This document shows, in pieces, positions 12,501 to 27,500 of a DNA stretch of 64,000 nucleotides. The stretch comes from Nautilus pompilius (taxonomy: Eukaryota; Mollusca; Cephalopoda; Nautilida; Nautilidae). The position numbers were made by a program, and so were the translations under genes. The DNA lies in NCBI GenBank assembly GCA_018389105.1, contig JACATO010002139.1, positions 344,501 through 408,500 of the forward strand. The letters are read 5' to 3'. The number at the start of each line of letters is the position of its first letter. The first letter of the stretch is position 1. Below the pieces are notes generated by a model. That model did not search any database. It was not told the DNA's origin and worked only from the letters and a program-made list of their open reading frames with translations.

Positions 12501-15500
12501 TTGTGTTGTCAGGGGTAAAGGCGTGTTTGAAGTGGCACATCAGCGTGGTGACAGAAGCTGGAACACTGCGCGCGTGAACTGCGGTTGGCGAGGGAAGACT
12601 GTACTACAGTTTTCTTCCATTTCCATTCAGGGGTAGCGTATGACTGTTATAAAATGTATTACACAAAGAAAAAGTAATATTGAAACTTTGATTATATATT
12701 TGTTGGTACTTTAGAGTGGCTACCAAAAAGAAAGAAAACTCCATTGATATTTCAGTAGTAGGTTAAAAGATGATTGGTGATAAACTCGCTCAAATTTTAT
12801 CTGTTTCTCTCTATTAGGGTCTAGCTAATTGGACTATGTGCTCTGAGCACTAAAGATGTCGTTATTTTTTGTTTTCTTTTATTAAAATTAGATTTCTGTG
12901 ACACCATACTAGTAAACTTGTGGTTATTTTTGTATACCAGATAAGGAACAGATGTATACCAACCATTTATTTATTCATTAATTACTAAAAGCCACTCAGA
13001 TTTTTATTTTGTAAGCTTAGCTTAACTATGGATAATTACAGTATTGTGCTAACCTTTGACCAGTTCTGGGGTCAGCGAATGTTCTGGTCATGTTATATAG
13101 CACAGAATTTAAGACATTAATTAAGACCATTTACTTGAAAACCTTTTCTGTTTCTCCTGATATCTTTGATGGATATACATTCCGTCCTTAGAAGAAAAGC
13201 CAATAAGTTCTGAACAACATGCAGCATAACCTCTGATGGGCTGGACTATCAATTGACTTTGGCACGTTGTGGGCCATACAATGCACTTTCAATGGACTTT
13301 CCTTATTGGATTCTGTTATATTGTCATTGTCACTTGACAATAGAAAGACTGGCATTGATGAGGCAAGAACAAAAGTTCAAGGGCTGCTGGTGATTTTAGA
13401 ACTGACTGATTGAACTATCAAAAAGATCCGCTGTAACATTGTTGACAATATCCATTGGCACCCCACCATCCATAAGCTTTTTTCTTTCTTTATCAGTGAC
13501 TGGTGGCGATGATTGGCTATGCAAATAAAATTATGGAAGTATTAATAGTGCAGCAGCTCTTCTATGTAGGCGCTTAAATTGATTTTCCATGGTTAGATTA
13601 GAGTTCAGTATCTTTGAAGTAATTTAATATGTTTTTCAGTGTATTGGTCAGCGCTTTGTCTTTAACTCTTGGCATCACCCTATAAACCTACATACACTAC
13701 TGTTCAAAAGTTTGGGTTCACCATAATAATTTTTACCTTTTGTGATATTGTGCTTAAAACTAGGATCAAAATGAATCACAAAAATTCATGTTAATATTTA
13801 ATTATGTATTTAATTTTTAAATATCCATTTGTATATGGCATTGAATGAAAATAAAAGTATATTTATGGATTATGAAATCATCTGAAAAACATGTGATACT
13901 TTATTTCCAGTAGTCACAAACTATTTTATCTAGAAATTTTCATATCTATGATTAGAACTCCTGTGATTGCTTTTAACCAAGGAGTGATAAGTATTTTATT
14001 TAAAAATGATTGACAGTAGTAACATGAATGTGATTAATTGTTCATGAAAGAGCAGTGAAGGCAAAGACCAAACAGCTATAATTACTGAAGAAAGTGGCGG
14101 TCTATCATTACTGGAGAATGAAGGAATATTTTTGCAAGAAATGCAAGAAAATTAAAGATGTGATTGAATGGAATTGCTTTTATAATACAATGCGACAAAG
14201 GGACTGGTGCCAACCTTGGCCAAAGAAGAAGAAGCAAGGTTAAAAACCACTTCTAAAAGAGAAGTCTACTGCATTAAATAGACAATCCTCTGTAATGAAT
14301 GCTTGTTCAGCTCACAGGGGTTCCATATATGCATCAGCTGTTAAAAGGAAGCTAAAAACAGTTGGATTGATTCAAAGAAAAGTAAAATCAAACCTCTGTT
14401 GCTGTCTTAAAACAAGACAGAAAAGTTTGCTCAGGTTAAACGTCAGAAAAATTGAGCAATTGATGAATGGAGATAAATGTTTTGTACTGATGAATCCAAA
14501 TTTGAAATATTTGAATGAAATGTACAGTTTACCTCTGTTGCAGAGTAGGTAAGTGCATACTAAAAGATGGCAATGTGCTTACTAAAAAAGGAAACCGGTT
14601 TGCATTTGTTTTGCTAGTGATACAAGGTCTTCATAGAATTGAGAATAACTTACACAAGCAAAGCTATCCGAGTATACCCCAGAGGCATGCTATTTCACTG
14701 TGTTTATATTTGGTTAGTCATCAATTTATCTGACTGCAACTCAATGACACTGAACATGCTTCTAAACTCTGTTGGAATTATGGTAAAAACATCAGGTCAA
14801 GGTTTCAGTTATTACAGAATGTATAATCTAAATTATAATAAAATACATATTTGATTATTAGACTTGTTAAATATATCATTGAAAGTACATTTTAATTGTT
14901 TTAGTTATATTTTTATACTAGTTAATAGGTCACATATCCACTCAAATTTTAAATTACTGTGGCATGCCCAAACTTTTGAGCAGTATGTAAATAAGATATA
15001 TTTGAAGAGGATGACTTTAAAATGGCCAAACTATTAAGTAGTGGATGCTTAGAGAACTCAAAAGAAATTTATTCATATGTACCCCATGGTGAAATAAGAT
15101 GATTGGCAGTTAACAGCTGGAAGAAATGCTTGTTTTTTTTTTCTCTATAAAAAAATTAACACTAAGATTATATCTGCTTTTACTTAGTCTGTTAATGGAA
15201 ATATTTTTAAAGATTCCTATTGATTACATTACTTAAAATACTTAATTTTTGGAAATTTAATTATTTACAAACTTTATTGCTTGGTATTTTATTTATTTTA
15301 AAAGTATTACTAGTTATGCAATTTTAAATAGTGGACTATAGTCTCAACACTTTTTTTAAAACATTTTTTTTTAATAATTAGCAATAAATTATTACTAATT
15401 TTTAGTCTTTAAAATTTAATTAAAATGCTTGTGATTATTATATTCATTTTTACATTGTATGACTTATCCCAAATCAGTAGTGGTGAGTCTTTAATGTTAA

Positions 15501-18500
15501 ACTATTAATACAGGTGTATTATAGGTAGATAACTGAAAGACGGTGATTTTTTTTTTGTTTGTACCTGTGAAGAAACTAATGACATTTCTATGGAATCTCT
15601 CTAAATTTTAAAAAAACAAACATAGATAAATCAGTATTTTTTAAAAGAAATTCCATCTTCTCTTTGAATTACATATGCACTTTAAAAACAGAGATTTTTC
15701 CAGCAGGAGTTGTGCATCAGTATGTAGGAGAAGGATGAGTTTGAATCATTACACTGTAAATATATGCTTTTGTTTCACTAAATTCTTTCGACTCCAAGTT
15801 TCTGGGTGAGAAAACACCTGGTCAGAGCATTGGGACAATCCTACCTCCCCCTCCCTCCAGAGAGAGAGATGGAGTAGGGCTGGGTAGCCGGCTCGCAGTC
15901 TCAATGTAAACTAATTTTGGCTAAAATCCTTTAAGACCATAAGTTTTAATTTTAAAAAAATTATCGATTTTTGTTACTAATCGAAATTTAAATAAAATTT
16001 TTTGAACCTAAAAAAAAAAAACAAAAAAAAAGATCTTTGTTCCATTTCTCTTTTTCAGGCTTTCCAAGAATTTCCTGAACACAAGGTGTTTGGGGTCCCA
16101 CTTCAGTCACTGGTTTATGGTGGAAGGAAGGTGCCAGAGGTTGCAGACATTTTGATCACGAAGATTGAGCTCCATGGCCTCTACACAGTTGGTGTCTACA
16201 GGAAATGTGGTGCTGCTGCAAAAGTGAAACAGCTGAAACAGATGATAGACATAGGTATGTGGAGAGACAATTCCCACCACCAAGGTGCCATCCGGTTTGG
16301 GGGTTGCCATAAGAGCAAATGTTGAATCTGTTTTGTTATGCTGTCTTTGAGCATTCTTAAATCTATCCATTTAAAGTAGAAACATTCCTAAAATTTTTTT
16401 TTTTAAATAGGAAAATTAAAACAACTATTGTCATATGAAAGTACTAAAGTTAACTAGAAAATCACCAATAATACATTTAGTTGCCATGGTAACCATTCAA
16501 AATGACAAACAAGTGAAAAAAAAGTTGGCTTAATCGGGTCAAGATTTCTCATTGTTGACTCATCTTATTTAAATGAAACTTTTTGTTTATTAAAGGTACA
16601 TATTTGATATAAGCTAACAGTAATTTCTTTTGGGTTAAAGTGAAAAACGTGAGATTTTTACCATTTTAAACTGTTTTTACCAGTTTTTATTAAGACTCCT
16701 GTCTATTCTATATACCATTTGAGGATATTTTAGCTTATATCACAGTTCTATGTGTATTAAACATATCCTGAGAATTCCATAACATTTACTTGAGCTGTTC
16801 TAGAGATATCTTTTCCCCACATGGAATATGATTATTCAGTAGAATTTGAGGTTGTTTCCACCTTAAGGTAGATGGATACATATGTAATTTTGATTTTTAA
16901 ATAAAATAGTGAAGATTAATTTATTTTCATTTTTTTTTTACATTACTTAATGTGATACATTTCAATTAAATATTTTATAAATTTTGACTATAAGCTAGAA
17001 TTGAAAGCTTTTATTTCTTCTTTTACCTGGCCAAACCTATCTCTTTTGCTTATAGTAAAATCTACCTTGTATACTTGTCTTGAGAAGGACTATTTTGGAA
17101 AGAGATAATGATTTGTAGTGGCACACTCAGCTACACTGCTGGTCAAAAAACTTACATGACTTAGCAACTTTTTAGGATCAGCTCAGGCCACTTGAACAAT
17201 CCATAAAAACAAAATTTTTACTGAAAATTAATATTGTTGCATGTCAGAACAGTTGTTCTTCTCAATACTAACCCCTCTGATAATGGCATCAGGGAAAGAC
17301 TGCTGCAAAACAAGTTCATTTGTCACTTCATTTTATATCTTATTTATGATGATTTTAAAGAGTTGGCAAAATAAAGTTTGTAGATGAAAAGAATTATAGT
17401 TGTCTTTTAAAATATTACATGTTACATTTGTATCAACCTAACTAAAACAAACAAAGAAAAACTAAATTTTGGAAAGGGTATTCTTACTAATATCATATCA
17501 AATTTTGTTTTTGTTTTTTTGTTTTAAATTAACAAGTATTTCTCTTTTCTTTCCCCACTTACTTTAAAATTTAATGTGCTTAGGTTGAACCACTTTAAGC
17601 CATTCAGGGGCAATTTTTGTTTTCTTAACTCTGAGAAATATGTCCATATATTAACAGGGAGTGGGTATTGATCCTGACAGAGTAATCTCATAAATATGTT
17701 TCCAAGATTTTACAGAAGTAATTCAACAGATAACCTGAAGAAATCTTTTGTATTTTGGCAATTGTAAGATACAAATTTTCTATATTTATTTTCTGCCTCT
17801 CATCTTTTCATGGTTTGTTCATATTTCTGTTTTATTTGATTAGCCTATGCCCTTCTAGAATGATGAAGAATAACCTCTTGTTCTCTGTTTGCAGATTTTA
17901 ATTCAGTAGATTTTGATGAATGTCCTGTGCATGTTTTAACAACAACACTGAAATATTTTTTTCGAGAACTTCCTGAACCAGTATTGACCTTTGACCTCTA
18001 TGATGATTTTCTACAGGCTGCAGGTATTTATTTATACTTATGTATAAAGCTTACACAATAACATATTTAGATCAATTAGTTTATAATAAAGTTATGATCA
18101 TGAAGACATTCATAGTTTCTGTACATTATTTGCTTAGCTTTCTAGAAAATGACTTTTTTTCTCTCTTTCTTTAAGTTTATTAAAACAAAAGCAGCTGTGC
18201 TAATCTTGTAAATGGATGGTTCTTTTGTGTACATAATTCATGAAATAAATGCCAGGCATTTTCTTGTTTCTTTTTATATCCTGCAAATATGTCAGATCAG
18301 GTTTGGTTTCAAAATGTCCGAATTATACTTGTTCATCTTGTCAGTCCTCTGTTCAGACTTATGGGGTTTTTGACATCTCACAGCAGTAAGCTGCTAGAAG
18401 AGAAAGATGTGAGGGTATTAGCCTTGGTGATCAGACAAGTTAGCTGGGTATGGTTGGGGCTCTTGAGCAATGGTCAAGGTGCTAGCCTGTCAAGAGTTAT

Positions 18501-21500
18501 CTCTACCACACATACCCAGAAATCCTAATGAAAGGAAATCTGAGCACTCACATGAAACCCACAAGGCTGGCTGAGTGACATGCCAGGATGGTATGCCAAA
18601 ATGACCCAGGGGAGATTCAAACTCAGCCCTAGCCATGCACTGTACACAGCAAAACGAATTATTTTATACAACAGATCACTATAATGTTCCGAAATGCCCT
18701 AAAAATGATGCATCAACAAACTTTACATTTAAAAATGTGTGTGGTTTTTTTTTTTTTTGTAATCTTTTTATTTCGGTATAAAATGACTGACTCTTTTTAT
18801 TTAACGATCATTAATAAATACTGTGGAGGCCAACGTTGAGCATGAGGATGAGCAACAAGTTTTACCCTATTGCCATAAACTCTGGCCAGCAGAAAGCTTT
18901 TAACCAACTTCCTTTAGCACTGAACCCAAACATTTTGTTAATTTTCATAGCATTTTCTTGTGGGAATTCTGTTTTATTTTAAATTATCACCAAATTTAGA
19001 TTCTCTAGAGCACAACTTAAAACTAAGACAGTTTTTAAAGGCAGCAGGGAATGGATTTATTATGCAATTCTATCATATACTAACATGTTGATATGAATTT
19101 AATAACTATTCCATTTTTTAAGACATTTATATGGTTTACTATTTGTATTTTTTTAGATTTATCCAGATCTTAATGTATGCTTTTTACATAAATACTTTTT
19201 ATTTAATGATTATTTTTTTTTACATAATTTTTCTGAAAACTCTACATTCACAAAGACTGTACTTTGCATTCCATGTTTTAGTTATTAATAATAACTTTTG
19301 TTTTCTGATCCAGAAACCAAAGATGAGGTAGAAAGCGTGCAGGCGATATTTGCTATCACGGAGCGCCTACCAAAGATAAATTATGACCTTTTTGAAAGGC
19401 TGATCTTCCACTTAGCAAGGTACTGTATTCTTGAAGTGTGCTGTTATGCGGAGTGAAGAAATACTTCTTTCTTATCCAAATAATTTGCCTCCCCCAACTC
19501 CAACCTTCCTCCAGAAAAAATAGAAGATTTTAGTGATTGGAAACGCTTTTAGTTTTTTAAAATCATTGTTTAGTTTCTTCGTTCTGACGCAGCACAAACT
19601 CTATTTATTTTTTTAAAACCTATAGCAAATATTGAGATTACTTGCCCTTTCTTTTGTGTTGCTAATGGATGGAGAAGAAAAGGTGATTCAGTGATTTTTT
19701 CACTTTTCTTTATGATTAATAAGTCTCTCTTGTTTACTCTGATAAAGCTCTGTGGGAGAATTAATTTTTTAAAAAATGTATGGTTGCTTTTTCTCATTTT
19801 AATCTTGTTTAAAGTAGATAAATTTTACTTTTTTTACTAGGGACATTCAACTAAAATCTGACTGGTTATCATTACAGTGATGCTATTTTTGCCAGTATTT
19901 ATTTGAATGTCTTTAGTATTTTTTTTTTTTTTTTTTGAAATTTAAGACATTTTATCATGTTAAACAATGAATTAACTGATTTTAAGTCATGAAAACAAGA
20001 GCCACTTTAACTGTCCCTTTCTAATGACTTCATTTATTTAACTTTAGGATAGCATATCACGAAAAGAGCAACAAAATGTCTGCCAATGGTCTTGCCATAA
20101 TTTTTGCTCCCTGTCTCCTTCGAGCTAACAGGCAAATGCAGGCTCAGGAATCTCTCAACCAAGTGCCAAAGCAAACACAGTGAGTAATTTAAAATCCATT
20201 CATTTATTTTGATTTAAAAAATTAAAATAAAAATGAACATGGACCAGAGTACTGACGTTTTCCACTTCTTTCTTAACTTCCTTATTTGTTTTCTCCGACC
20301 AAACATTTTGCATAAGTTGTTTCAATTTGTTTCAGCAATATAGTTGACATCAAATTACAATTACAAAAGAAGGAAAATTGACCATCTGCAACTATTTATT
20401 CATATTGTTTAAGCTTTCACAGATAAATGCAATATCCTGCCATAATAATTTTATTACAGAATATTAGCTTGTTTTGGAAAGTATCAAATAAAGGCTACCA
20501 ATAGAACAAAATTCTTTATGTTAGTACTTGGTCAAGCCACCTTTTGCACCATAAAGAGACCCTTATTAGCACTGAATCAACATAATTTTGTATCACATTC
20601 TGGTCTAGGTGCCCCCAATATTTATGTTAGTGCTTCCTTTAATTCTGTTATATTGGCAGGATGCTTGGCTGAAGATGAAAATGTTTATTCATATCCATAT
20701 CATGTTTCTGGAGTTCCTGGCAAGAAATTGATTGTCTTGATTCCACTTTTAGACTGTGGCCACACCATTCTCCTGAAGAATTTGGGACATAAAATTTTAG
20801 TATGCTTTGTTGGTATAACAGCAGGTGACATATAGCTTTGAAATGGCAATGTACTCAGCAAAATTGAGAAATTCTTTGACAAACCCTAATAAACTGCTGA
20901 AGAAATTGGAGTTGAGGGTCACTGTTAAGTTTTCTTTAAACCCGTGTGAAAACTACAGGTATGAATTACTGAAACCCTGACTCATCAGAGAAGAGTGATA
21001 GCTAATTTCTGTTGCACAGATGAAAAGAGAATATCTTGATGGGGAGTGTGAACAAGACAAGTAATGGTGCATCCTTATTGAGGTGTCACTGTTGAAGGCC
21101 TTGCTACAGCAATTTTTTAAAGTGCTTTGCAGTAAGCACTTCTATTTTTGGACTTTTAAACTGGCTTAAATAGTTTAGTTTAGCATTTACACAATAGGGC
21201 AGGCAGCCATCATGGCTTATTCAGTGGCCATCTCTTGAAAAAGCTAATTTTGTTGCTGGAACACCACGACTTCCTGCTTTACTGATTTTTATGATGGTGA
21301 TAATGCTGTCTAATGAAGAGAGTCAGAAATTTTTAAAATTTGGTGTACAATAATGGTGATAATTGGTAAAGTAACCTGCTATCCATTAAAACATTTTTCA
21401 GTGTATTTAGATTTTCAGTTCTGTAAGTATACAAGAAAAATAAACCAAATCCAGGTTATGAATATTCTCCATATATATTTGGCATGTGAAACGAAGTCCA

Positions 21501-24500
21501 TTATGGTTTTAAAAAAAAATAAAAAGTAGCACAGTTAAATACAAAAACGTTGCTACGTTGTGTACTTTGCTGATGCTAATTAAAGGAAGCACAAGGAAAC
21601 CTTTCACAGGTCAAACTATGCCAAGTCATCAATAGATCTGGTCTGATAAAAATTCTTCACCCAATGTACAGCTTTGGACATCAGCTGGAACAGGTAACAT
21701 AGAAGAAACCTTTGTGATAGTACTTCAGTTTGTCACCTTACTGAAGAAGATAGATAGAATCTTGTCACACTTTCCTGAACCATTGCCAGTTCATTTCAGT
21801 GGAACCAGAGCCAGGGGTGATGTCTATTGTAGTTAGTTACTCTGTGGCTTTTCTGAATTTATCTCTGCCATTATTAATTTAGTCTAGAAGAAATGTAACA
21901 GAACTTACCTTATTCTCTGCAAGATTGTTCATCTACCATGACCAAGTTGAGAACCTCTTTGCACATAGCTCATTGTTTTTGCACCTGATCTTCCCAAAGA
22001 ACTTTTATTTGAACTCTCTCATTCTATTTTTGTGTAAAGAGTGTGTATGTATGTCTATATACATTTATGTATGTATGCATGTGTTTGTTGATGTATGTAC
22101 AAGGGTGTTTATATACGATTATATATGTATATGCAAGGGTGTTTCAGAAAATAAAAGCAATATTTGCATCAGTGCTTATATATATATATATAAGGTGAGA
22201 GAGAGAGAGAGAAAGTTTTGTATTTCATGATTAAGTTTAATAATATAAAAGCTTTTTTTCTATATTTTATTCTATGTTCAGTGTTGATTATATAATTTAC
22301 ATAGGGCAAAAAATTTGTCTTAACCAAAAAAACTTGGTCATATTAAGTGAATTAATAATGAGGAATATAACTGGGGTTTTAGTAGAATCTCTTTTCTTTT
22401 ACAAGCCCATAAAGCTAAATTAATATTTTTAGTTTGGCAAGCTTATAAAGTCATTAAGAATTGGTGGTCATTGCCTAAGAGTAAATTTAAAAAGCTATGT
22501 AGCAATGGGAAATGCTCAAGCTAGCCATAGCTATACTCACAAAAAAGAAGTAAACAACAATTTTTTCCTAGCATGCAGTCTTTTTAAGGTGTCTATGTTT
22601 AAATGTGTTCATATTCTGATTTAAGACTATTTGCATATTAATAAACTATCCTTAAAAAATATTCTTTTTTTTAGTGGAAGCTAAATTAAATTATTTTGCA
22701 AAAACAAAATGACAACGGTACCAGGCTAAAAATAAACAAAGACAAACTAACATTGAAAAGAGAGAGACCACAGGGTTTTAAAAAGCCCAGTAACACGGTG
22801 ACAATGTCTCTAGGCGACTAGCATTTTACTAGGCAGGAAGGGAGAGAGGAAGGATGGAAAAAAACTGAGAAAGGGGAAGAAAGAAGAAAAGGGGGGAAGA
22901 AGGAAAGAAAGAATGAGGAAATGGAGGAAGGCTTTTTAATTTTAATTTTTATAGTTTTTTTTTTGTATCTAATTCTGTTTTTTTTAAATTTGATTCAATT
23001 TTAAAATGGTTTGTGTTTAAAGTGATTGATTGCCAACTCCACAAAATTGAAGACTACACTAATACACTTTCTCAAGTGTTCATTATCTATACAAATAATC
23101 TACTTTATTAATCTTACTAATAAAATATGGTGCCATTAAAAATAACATATTATACTATGTAAATGTACAGTATACAAATGTTTAAAATAGAATAACACAG
23201 TGCCGTTACCTTAAGAATATCATCACATCTTAAAATTAGCATACTTTATGATAAAATAAAATAGCATTACCAGTAACATAAATAAACTTTCCCTTCCTTA
23301 AAATTTTTTGTAGGGAGCAAAGCTTCTACCCTTGGTATCAATATTTTTTGCAACACTAGTGACCATGATTTATCCCAATATAAGCTTCTCCATGTCTTAG
23401 TATTGAACAAATCATATGATATTGTTGTGGGATATTGTGCCATTGTTTGACTAGAATCTCTTCTGGCTGATCATGAGAATGTAGGCAGGCTTTGTAGTCA
23501 CAAATATACTATCCTAGGATTTTCCCAACATGTTCAGTTGGAATTAAGTTTAGAGATTGTACAGGCCACACTATGCAAATAATGTCTTGGATCTGAAGCT
23601 TAGCATTGACCACATGTGAAAGATGCAGATGAGTAGTGACATTCATAAAAATATAATTGGGACATTGCTGTTGGGCCAGGAAGCAATAAAGGCATAATGA
23701 TCTTATCTCTGTATTTGACACAAGTTGATGGCACCCTCCTAATAAAGACAGAATCAAGAATCACATTTTCGGTCATCTTGAATGCCAGCCCATAACATCA
23801 GGCTGCTGCCACCAAATAAATCATGCTGAGCAAGGGAAAAGTTAGCAAATCATTCCTAAGCCTTTCTCCAGACTCTAGTCTGTGTATCACTGATGTCTAG
23901 ACAAAATCTAGATGTAAGAACATGCCACCAACAGTTCAACCTTCAGTTGTTATGTTGTGTCATCTATTGCAAGTATAACTGCTGTTGGCAGCATGTTAGA
24001 GAGATATGTAGCAGTGTTTTTTTTTTTTTTTTGGAATTGCATACTAATAGCAAGAAGCCTGTTGTGAGTGTATGTAAAAATTTCTATTGTTGATTGCTTT
24101 TTTTCTGTTAAAAAATAGTTTATTTTATCATGGGTGACAAAATACCCATCATTACTGAGCAAAGGAGGATTGGGACTTTTGGGCAACCTGACAGTACCTT
24201 GTTAATGCCTTTGAAAGTACACTGTGATGAACATTGTACAGTAAACTATGTGTCAACTGAAAATTTTGGGACCAAGAGGCTCCTGTAAATGGATAAATGT
24301 ATAAAGTTGATACTACCATGACCATCTGCCCAAGGAAAACATGTAATAAACCAGAGTACTTGTCAGTTTGGTTATATTATTAGTTTCTGAAAATACCTGT
24401 ATACTAACTAACTTCATTATTTTCTACCACCTGCAATGTTATTAAGTCTACAGATAAGCTTTCAATGTGCTGTTATTCTCCTATAATCACCATATAACTT

Positions 24501-27500
24501 CTCAAACTTATATGAGGACAAGTAGACTTGTCACTCACACCACCACACACACAGTCACTCAGCCAATTGCCTGATTATCTCATTTCTCCTCATTTACTCT
24601 CATGTAATATGTGGAAAATTAATTGAGAGAAAATAATTCTGTATTATTTAATTTTATATGCTAATTATGTACCATAAAGGTACAGAGTTGTAAGGAAAAG
24701 TGTGGAATTTAGAAGTGAAGAAATGTTTGGAGATGTGGAGACTAGTGGCACTGAAAGCATCTGGGTGGGAATGGTGTCTGGCATGTGAACATTTTGCACC
24801 TGCTGTTAAATAAACAGTAAAAAGTAAATGAATACGTTTTTTGATAAATGTCAAAAATTAGAAACAAATTCCATTGGGAAATTATATTAATAACTGACGT
24901 GGATAAAGAATAGATAAAATCCATACAGAAATATAATGTTCATCATTTAGTATTTCAGTCACTGTTTAGTTTTTTTCTGACCCGCTGTTAATGAGATGGA
25001 TAGTGAAGTGTTTGGAGTGGCATCAGAAACATCAGAGAGGTTCAACTTGTCTGGTACAGATGGAGCCAGGCATTGTCAGTCAGTCGGAGTGTAAGCATCA
25101 TAGCTCAGGCTGAGTCCCTGACTGGGGACAGCGTGGGTGAGGGGGTTCTCTTAGAGCTTCCCACATACTCTTTGGAGGCCATCTTGAACATTTCGTGCAG
25201 TGTTAACTGTTTCATATGCCTGGACCCTTCTTTTCTTGGTGCAGCCTGGACAAAATAAATGTTCATGGTTTGTCGGTGGGTGATGGAGTTTCTCTGCTCA
25301 AGGGCTCATATGTACTGTTCCCCAAGCTGCTTTATTATTTCATCAGTGGCTAATCTTTCCTGGATTTCTTTACCACACTCTTTCTCTTGGTCTTTTGGGT
25401 TCATGACCATATTTGTATTTACATTTTCATCATCTGTCATCTGAGCAGTAATTTGTGCATATCTGTCACAATTTATCTCCTCTTCTGTCTTCTGCACTCA
25501 TTTTGTTTGCTGCTTCACTGCTTTGTCCTCCTGCATATTGCAGAAGTAAATCTTGTGAGAGGCCAGATGTTATGCCAAAGATTTTATAGTATCAATGGTG
25601 CTACATTCTCCAAGGCATGTGCTAAAGCCCAGATGCAGTCCTTAATGGTGAACTGTTTTCTAAACAAATCTGTGAGATCTTTAGACTTATTGTGATCCAC
25701 CATGCTGTTCACGAATTCTTTTCTGTAGTGACACTTTAAATTGCAAATTACTCTCTGATCCACAAGATTAAACATCTGGGTGGACAGAGCAGTTATCCAG
25801 CAAAATAATAGTCTTGCAATCTTCAGGAAGTTCCTCCTCCTTGGTAAATTTTGCAAAACTGGTTTGTTGTGATATCCCAAGTAATCCAGCCCTGTTTATT
25901 ACTTGTGTTATTCAGGGGCAACACTTTCTCCCCCCTTAAGGGCGCGAGGATGAACAATCTTGCTGATCATCATCAGTTTACACTTGTGCATGCCTACTGT
26001 ATTCTCACGCATCAGCAGTCACTCTGTCTTTAAGTTCCTTCACCCCTGGAACAACACATCATTCCTACCTGCCAGTGTGTGTCTTGATGTACACCACCAG
26101 AAAAGACCAATCTCATCAGCACTGTAGATTTGTTCAGGTCACAGTTTCTGTTTTTGAACTTGGTAAAACACTTCACAAAGTTCTCCGCAGCCTCTCGGTG
26201 TGCTGGCATTTTTTCCCATTGGCCTTAAGGCACTGAATGCCTTGCCACTTTTGAAGCCAGTTCACAGTAAATGTGCTGTGGAATTTTCAGTTCCTCATGA
26301 AACTCCTTAGCTTTATCACAAATTATTGGTCCAAAAATGTCAATTTCCTTGTCTTTTGTTGCTTGAACCATTTGTATAGCACTTTATCTAGGCTGGTGCA
26401 CTTAGGTTCACTGAGATTTTTTCTTTGAGCTATGGATTCCTGTGACTTGCTATCAGCTTAAAATTGAAATATTTTCTCTTGCTGATTCTTTAAGTTGTAC
26501 ACTGTCATGGTTCCTAAGCCATACTGATCATACACTTGGTTCACTGACTCTCCTTGGTCCAGTTTTCACAAAATTTCTACCTTTTCTTATATGCTTATCA
26601 CCTTTTAGCCTGTTACATTAAGTACTATCATTTTTGCAATTCGTTTGAGGATATTGTGATGGCAAAATAAAATCATTATTAAACAATGAGTACAGAGCAC
26701 ACACCCAGCAAGAACCAAGACTGGCACTTAACCCAGCATCAATGTTCACATCCAGTAAACAAAGCAGCAAGAATTTAGGATGACCCAACCCAATAATTTG
26801 TTAGGTGTTGAATGTGGGAGACCACAGAATGGGAATTTAGAATGCTCAAATCTTTTGTAAAATAGATTATTTCATAAAGTAGAGTATTAGCTAATGGATA
26901 CTTTACTCTACTTTAAAGCAGTGGCAGTCTGTGTCATCCCTTTTGATATCCTGAGCTACTTCATTGTGTGTTAAATGACTCCCAGGCATTCATAAACTAA
27001 CTTACACCACATGTGGCCAGTAGAAATTGTCTAGTTGTATACAGGTTAAGTGGAAGAACTGATTTGCATGTAAGTTTTCAAGGTTGCTCAGCTTCACACA
27101 CAATATTGTGACTAGGTGTTGTACAGGTAAAGTTATGCTTGAGTTTCTTTTTTAAATATGTAAAGTACTCCAGGTTTGGAAACACTTGTAGCCTTTTAGG
27201 GGGGGGTTGTACATTAATCACCAGTAACTGTCGTGTTTCTGTCTTGTTTTTTATTATTATTATTATTTTTATTATTATTATTATTATTATTATTAGTTGT
27301 AGTAGTATGACCTTTTGGTATTTGACCTAGTAGATTACTTGATGGAATATACAGTATATATTGTTATAAAAATTGGTTTTTAAATGTATTTAGTTATAAT
27401 CTTTTCCCACTACTATCTGAATAATAAATTAGTTCTGTTGTCATTAAGTTTTATCTTTGACTGACAGGTGGTAGCCATTTAAAAAATTAATAGGAAAATA

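Noticed and set aside
17132-17155. TACACTGCTGGTCAAAAAAC, a Tc1-like terminal motif
   Set aside because: No partner terminus or transposase remnant found within 2 kb; too short to call an element.
26876-26914. 10-bp inverted repeat AAAGTAGAGT...ACTCTACTTT
   Set aside because: Short and isolated; could be chance in AT-rich DNA.
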